Assembly (NCBI GenBank): GCA_947589315.1
Contig: CANPZE010000018.1
Location: 1 to 54,476 of the forward strand
DNA length: 54,476 bases
Source: an uncultured Lachnospiraceae bacterium
Lineage (GTDB): Bacteria > Bacillota > Clostridia > Lachnospirales > Lachnospiraceae
Direction of reading: 5' to 3'
Position numbers and translations under genes: made by a program
Notes under the pieces: generated by a model
Seen by the model: the letters and a program-made list of their open reading frames with translations, nothing else
What the model was told of the DNA's origin: nothing
Databases searched by the model: none
Shown: one piece after another, positions 53,767-54,476 of the stretch
Position numbering within the stretch: the first letter of the stretch is position 1
How the letters are laid out: the number at the start of each line of letters is the position of its first letter

Positions 53767-54476
53767 TCAACCCTTGTGTGATACGAATCTGTACTTTCCT
53801 TTTCCAAGTCCAGTTACTGGTTCGACAAATCCTTTCTCCGCCATCTCTTTTAACAACGCAGTACTTCTGGTCGGTTTCAGTCCGAGAATTTCCTGAACAT
53901 CCGATCTTCCAAAGACTGTCTGAAAGCCGCATTCCTCCAGCAATTTGCAAACATGAGAAGCCGTCTTATCTGTAAATAAATTTTCAATGTTCGCTTTTTC
54001 TCTTTCAATGTTCACTTTTGAATTTTCAATGTTCGCTTTTTCTCCTTCAATGTTCACTTTTGAATTTTCAATGTTCGCTTTTTCTCCTTCAATGTTCACT
54101 TTTTCTGGTGCTTTAAAGGTACCGCTGATATGCAATGTTCGGTTATGAAGCGGATGGTTCTCATTCAGCAAAAGGTTTCTTAAAAACAGCTCCAGAAACT
54201 CCGTAGTCTCATGGATACCGTTTTTTAAGTCATTATAGTTTGCCCGGACAAGAGAATTACGAAAATACCATGCATTCTCAGCGAAGATGTCGTTTGTTAC
54301 ATCAAAGCCGAGAGTGTACAGGTACTTGATGAAGAACACTGCCGTTGTTCTGGTGTTGCCTTCACCAAAAACGTGAATTTGCCACAGTCTGGATATGAAC
54401 ACTGCAAGGTGATGAATAATATCGTCCATCGAAAGATTTTTATAAGAGAATTTCTTCTCTTCTGAAAAATCATAAT
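53767..54476 (-). CDS. Fic-family protein, 5' part beyond window edge
   Basis: At least 236 residues; the frame is open through the right edge, so the N-terminus is missing. An ATG at 54429 exists, but in-frame sequence before it (YDFSEEKKFSYKNLS) continues the Fic domain. The Fic motif reads HVFGEGNTRTTAVF, a variant of HPFxEGNGR with Val for Pro and Thr for Gly; the catalytic His is kept. Fic enzymes transfer AMP or other nucleotides to proteins. A heptad-repeat linker (see the repeat at 53979-54104) joins it to a C-terminal winged-helix-like domain (FGRSDVQEILGLKPTRSTALLKEMAEKG) that may bind DNA. No antitoxin gene is identified in the window. Confidence 0.88.
   Translation of the reverse strand, partial: YDFSEEKKFSYKNLSMDDIIHHLAVFISRLWQIHVFGEGNTRTTAVFFIKYLYTLGFDVTNDIFAENAWYFRNSLVRANYNDLKNGIHETTEFLELFLRNLLLNENHPLHNRTLHISGTFKAPEKVNIEGEKANIENSKVNIEGEKANIENSKVNIEREKANIENLFTDKTASHVCKLLEECGFQTVFGRSDVQEILGLKPTRSTALLKEMAEKGFVEPVTGLGKGKYRFVSHKG
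53979..54104 (-). repeat. Three tandem 42-bp repeats inside the Fic gene
   Basis: Three adjacent near-identical copies start at 53979, 54021 and 54063. Each consists of two related 21-bp halves, so the protein has six seven-residue units of the form (V/A)NIE(G/N)(E/S)K. The heptad spacing with Ile and Glu/Lys suggests a coiled coil or a rigid helical linker. Copy number may vary by slippage between strains. Confidence 0.85.

Noticed and set aside
53979-54104. Tandem repeat as a CRISPR array
   Set aside because: The copies are directly adjacent with no unique spacers and lie in frame within a coding sequence as heptad repeats.

Overview
The window looks like a chromosomal segment of an anaerobic Gram-positive bacterium of the Clostridia, most likely Lachnospiraceae. 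This is inferred from Gram-positive AGGAGG-type ribosome sites, an NHLM-type export system, an HPK10/LytTR two-component system, a Fic protein of clostridial type and moderate GC. No rRNA, tRNA, CRISPR array, transposase or integrase was seen.

Region 1 (1-28667) is a biosynthetic gene cluster cut by the left edge. Leftward from a divergent promoter at about 26.45 kb runs an apparent eight-gene operon: a substrate-binding lipoprotein, an NHLM membrane-fusion protein, a C39-peptidase ABC exporter, a second NHLM ABC exporter, an MFS permease fused to an extracytoplasmic sensor-like region, a second substrate-binding protein, a 3412-residue NRPS (A-T-C-A-T-E-C-A-T-TE) and a hotdog dehydratase. 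A second divergent promoter at about 2.1 kb drives a second NRPS leftward (C-A, runs off the edge) and a three-gene operon rightward: acyl carrier protein, a ketosynthase fused to a chain-length-factor-like half, and a ketoreductase. ACP, KS-CLF, KR and DH are the core set of a reducing type II PKS of the aryl-polyene/flexirubin type. Next to an NRPS they suggest an unsaturated acyl group put on a short peptide. Rightward from the 26.5 kb promoter lie an AgrC/ComD-like histidine kinase and a LytTR response regulator.

The two divergent promoter regions share a 37-nt block (29 of 37 identical) holding TTGCGC-N16-GCGCA. In both it lies exactly 5 bp upstream of the leftward -35 box. This is the best candidate for the site through which the LytTR regulator controls the cluster.

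Region 2 (28759-53040) is a surface-polysaccharide locus, visibly more AT-rich. It starts with a DUF2142 membrane protein and a GT2 glycosyltransferase (+), then on the minus strand an O-acyltransferase, a phosphohexomutase and a GDP-L-fucose block (manA, manC, fcl, gmd). A divergent AraC regulator follows. Then a long minus-strand operon from a consensus promoter at 53.1 kb encodes three GT2 and one GT4 glycosyltransferases, three SDR enzymes, a hexapeptide acyltransferase, a Wzx flippase and a CDP-3,6-dideoxyhexose block (rfbF, rfbG, rfbH, a 4-ketoreductase-like SDR and an RmlC-like epimerase), consistent with CDP-ascarylose or a relative.

Region 3 (53041-54476) holds a terminator, a small hypothetical gene and the 3' part of a Fic-family gene with a 42-bp tandem repeat encoding heptads. 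It runs off the right edge.
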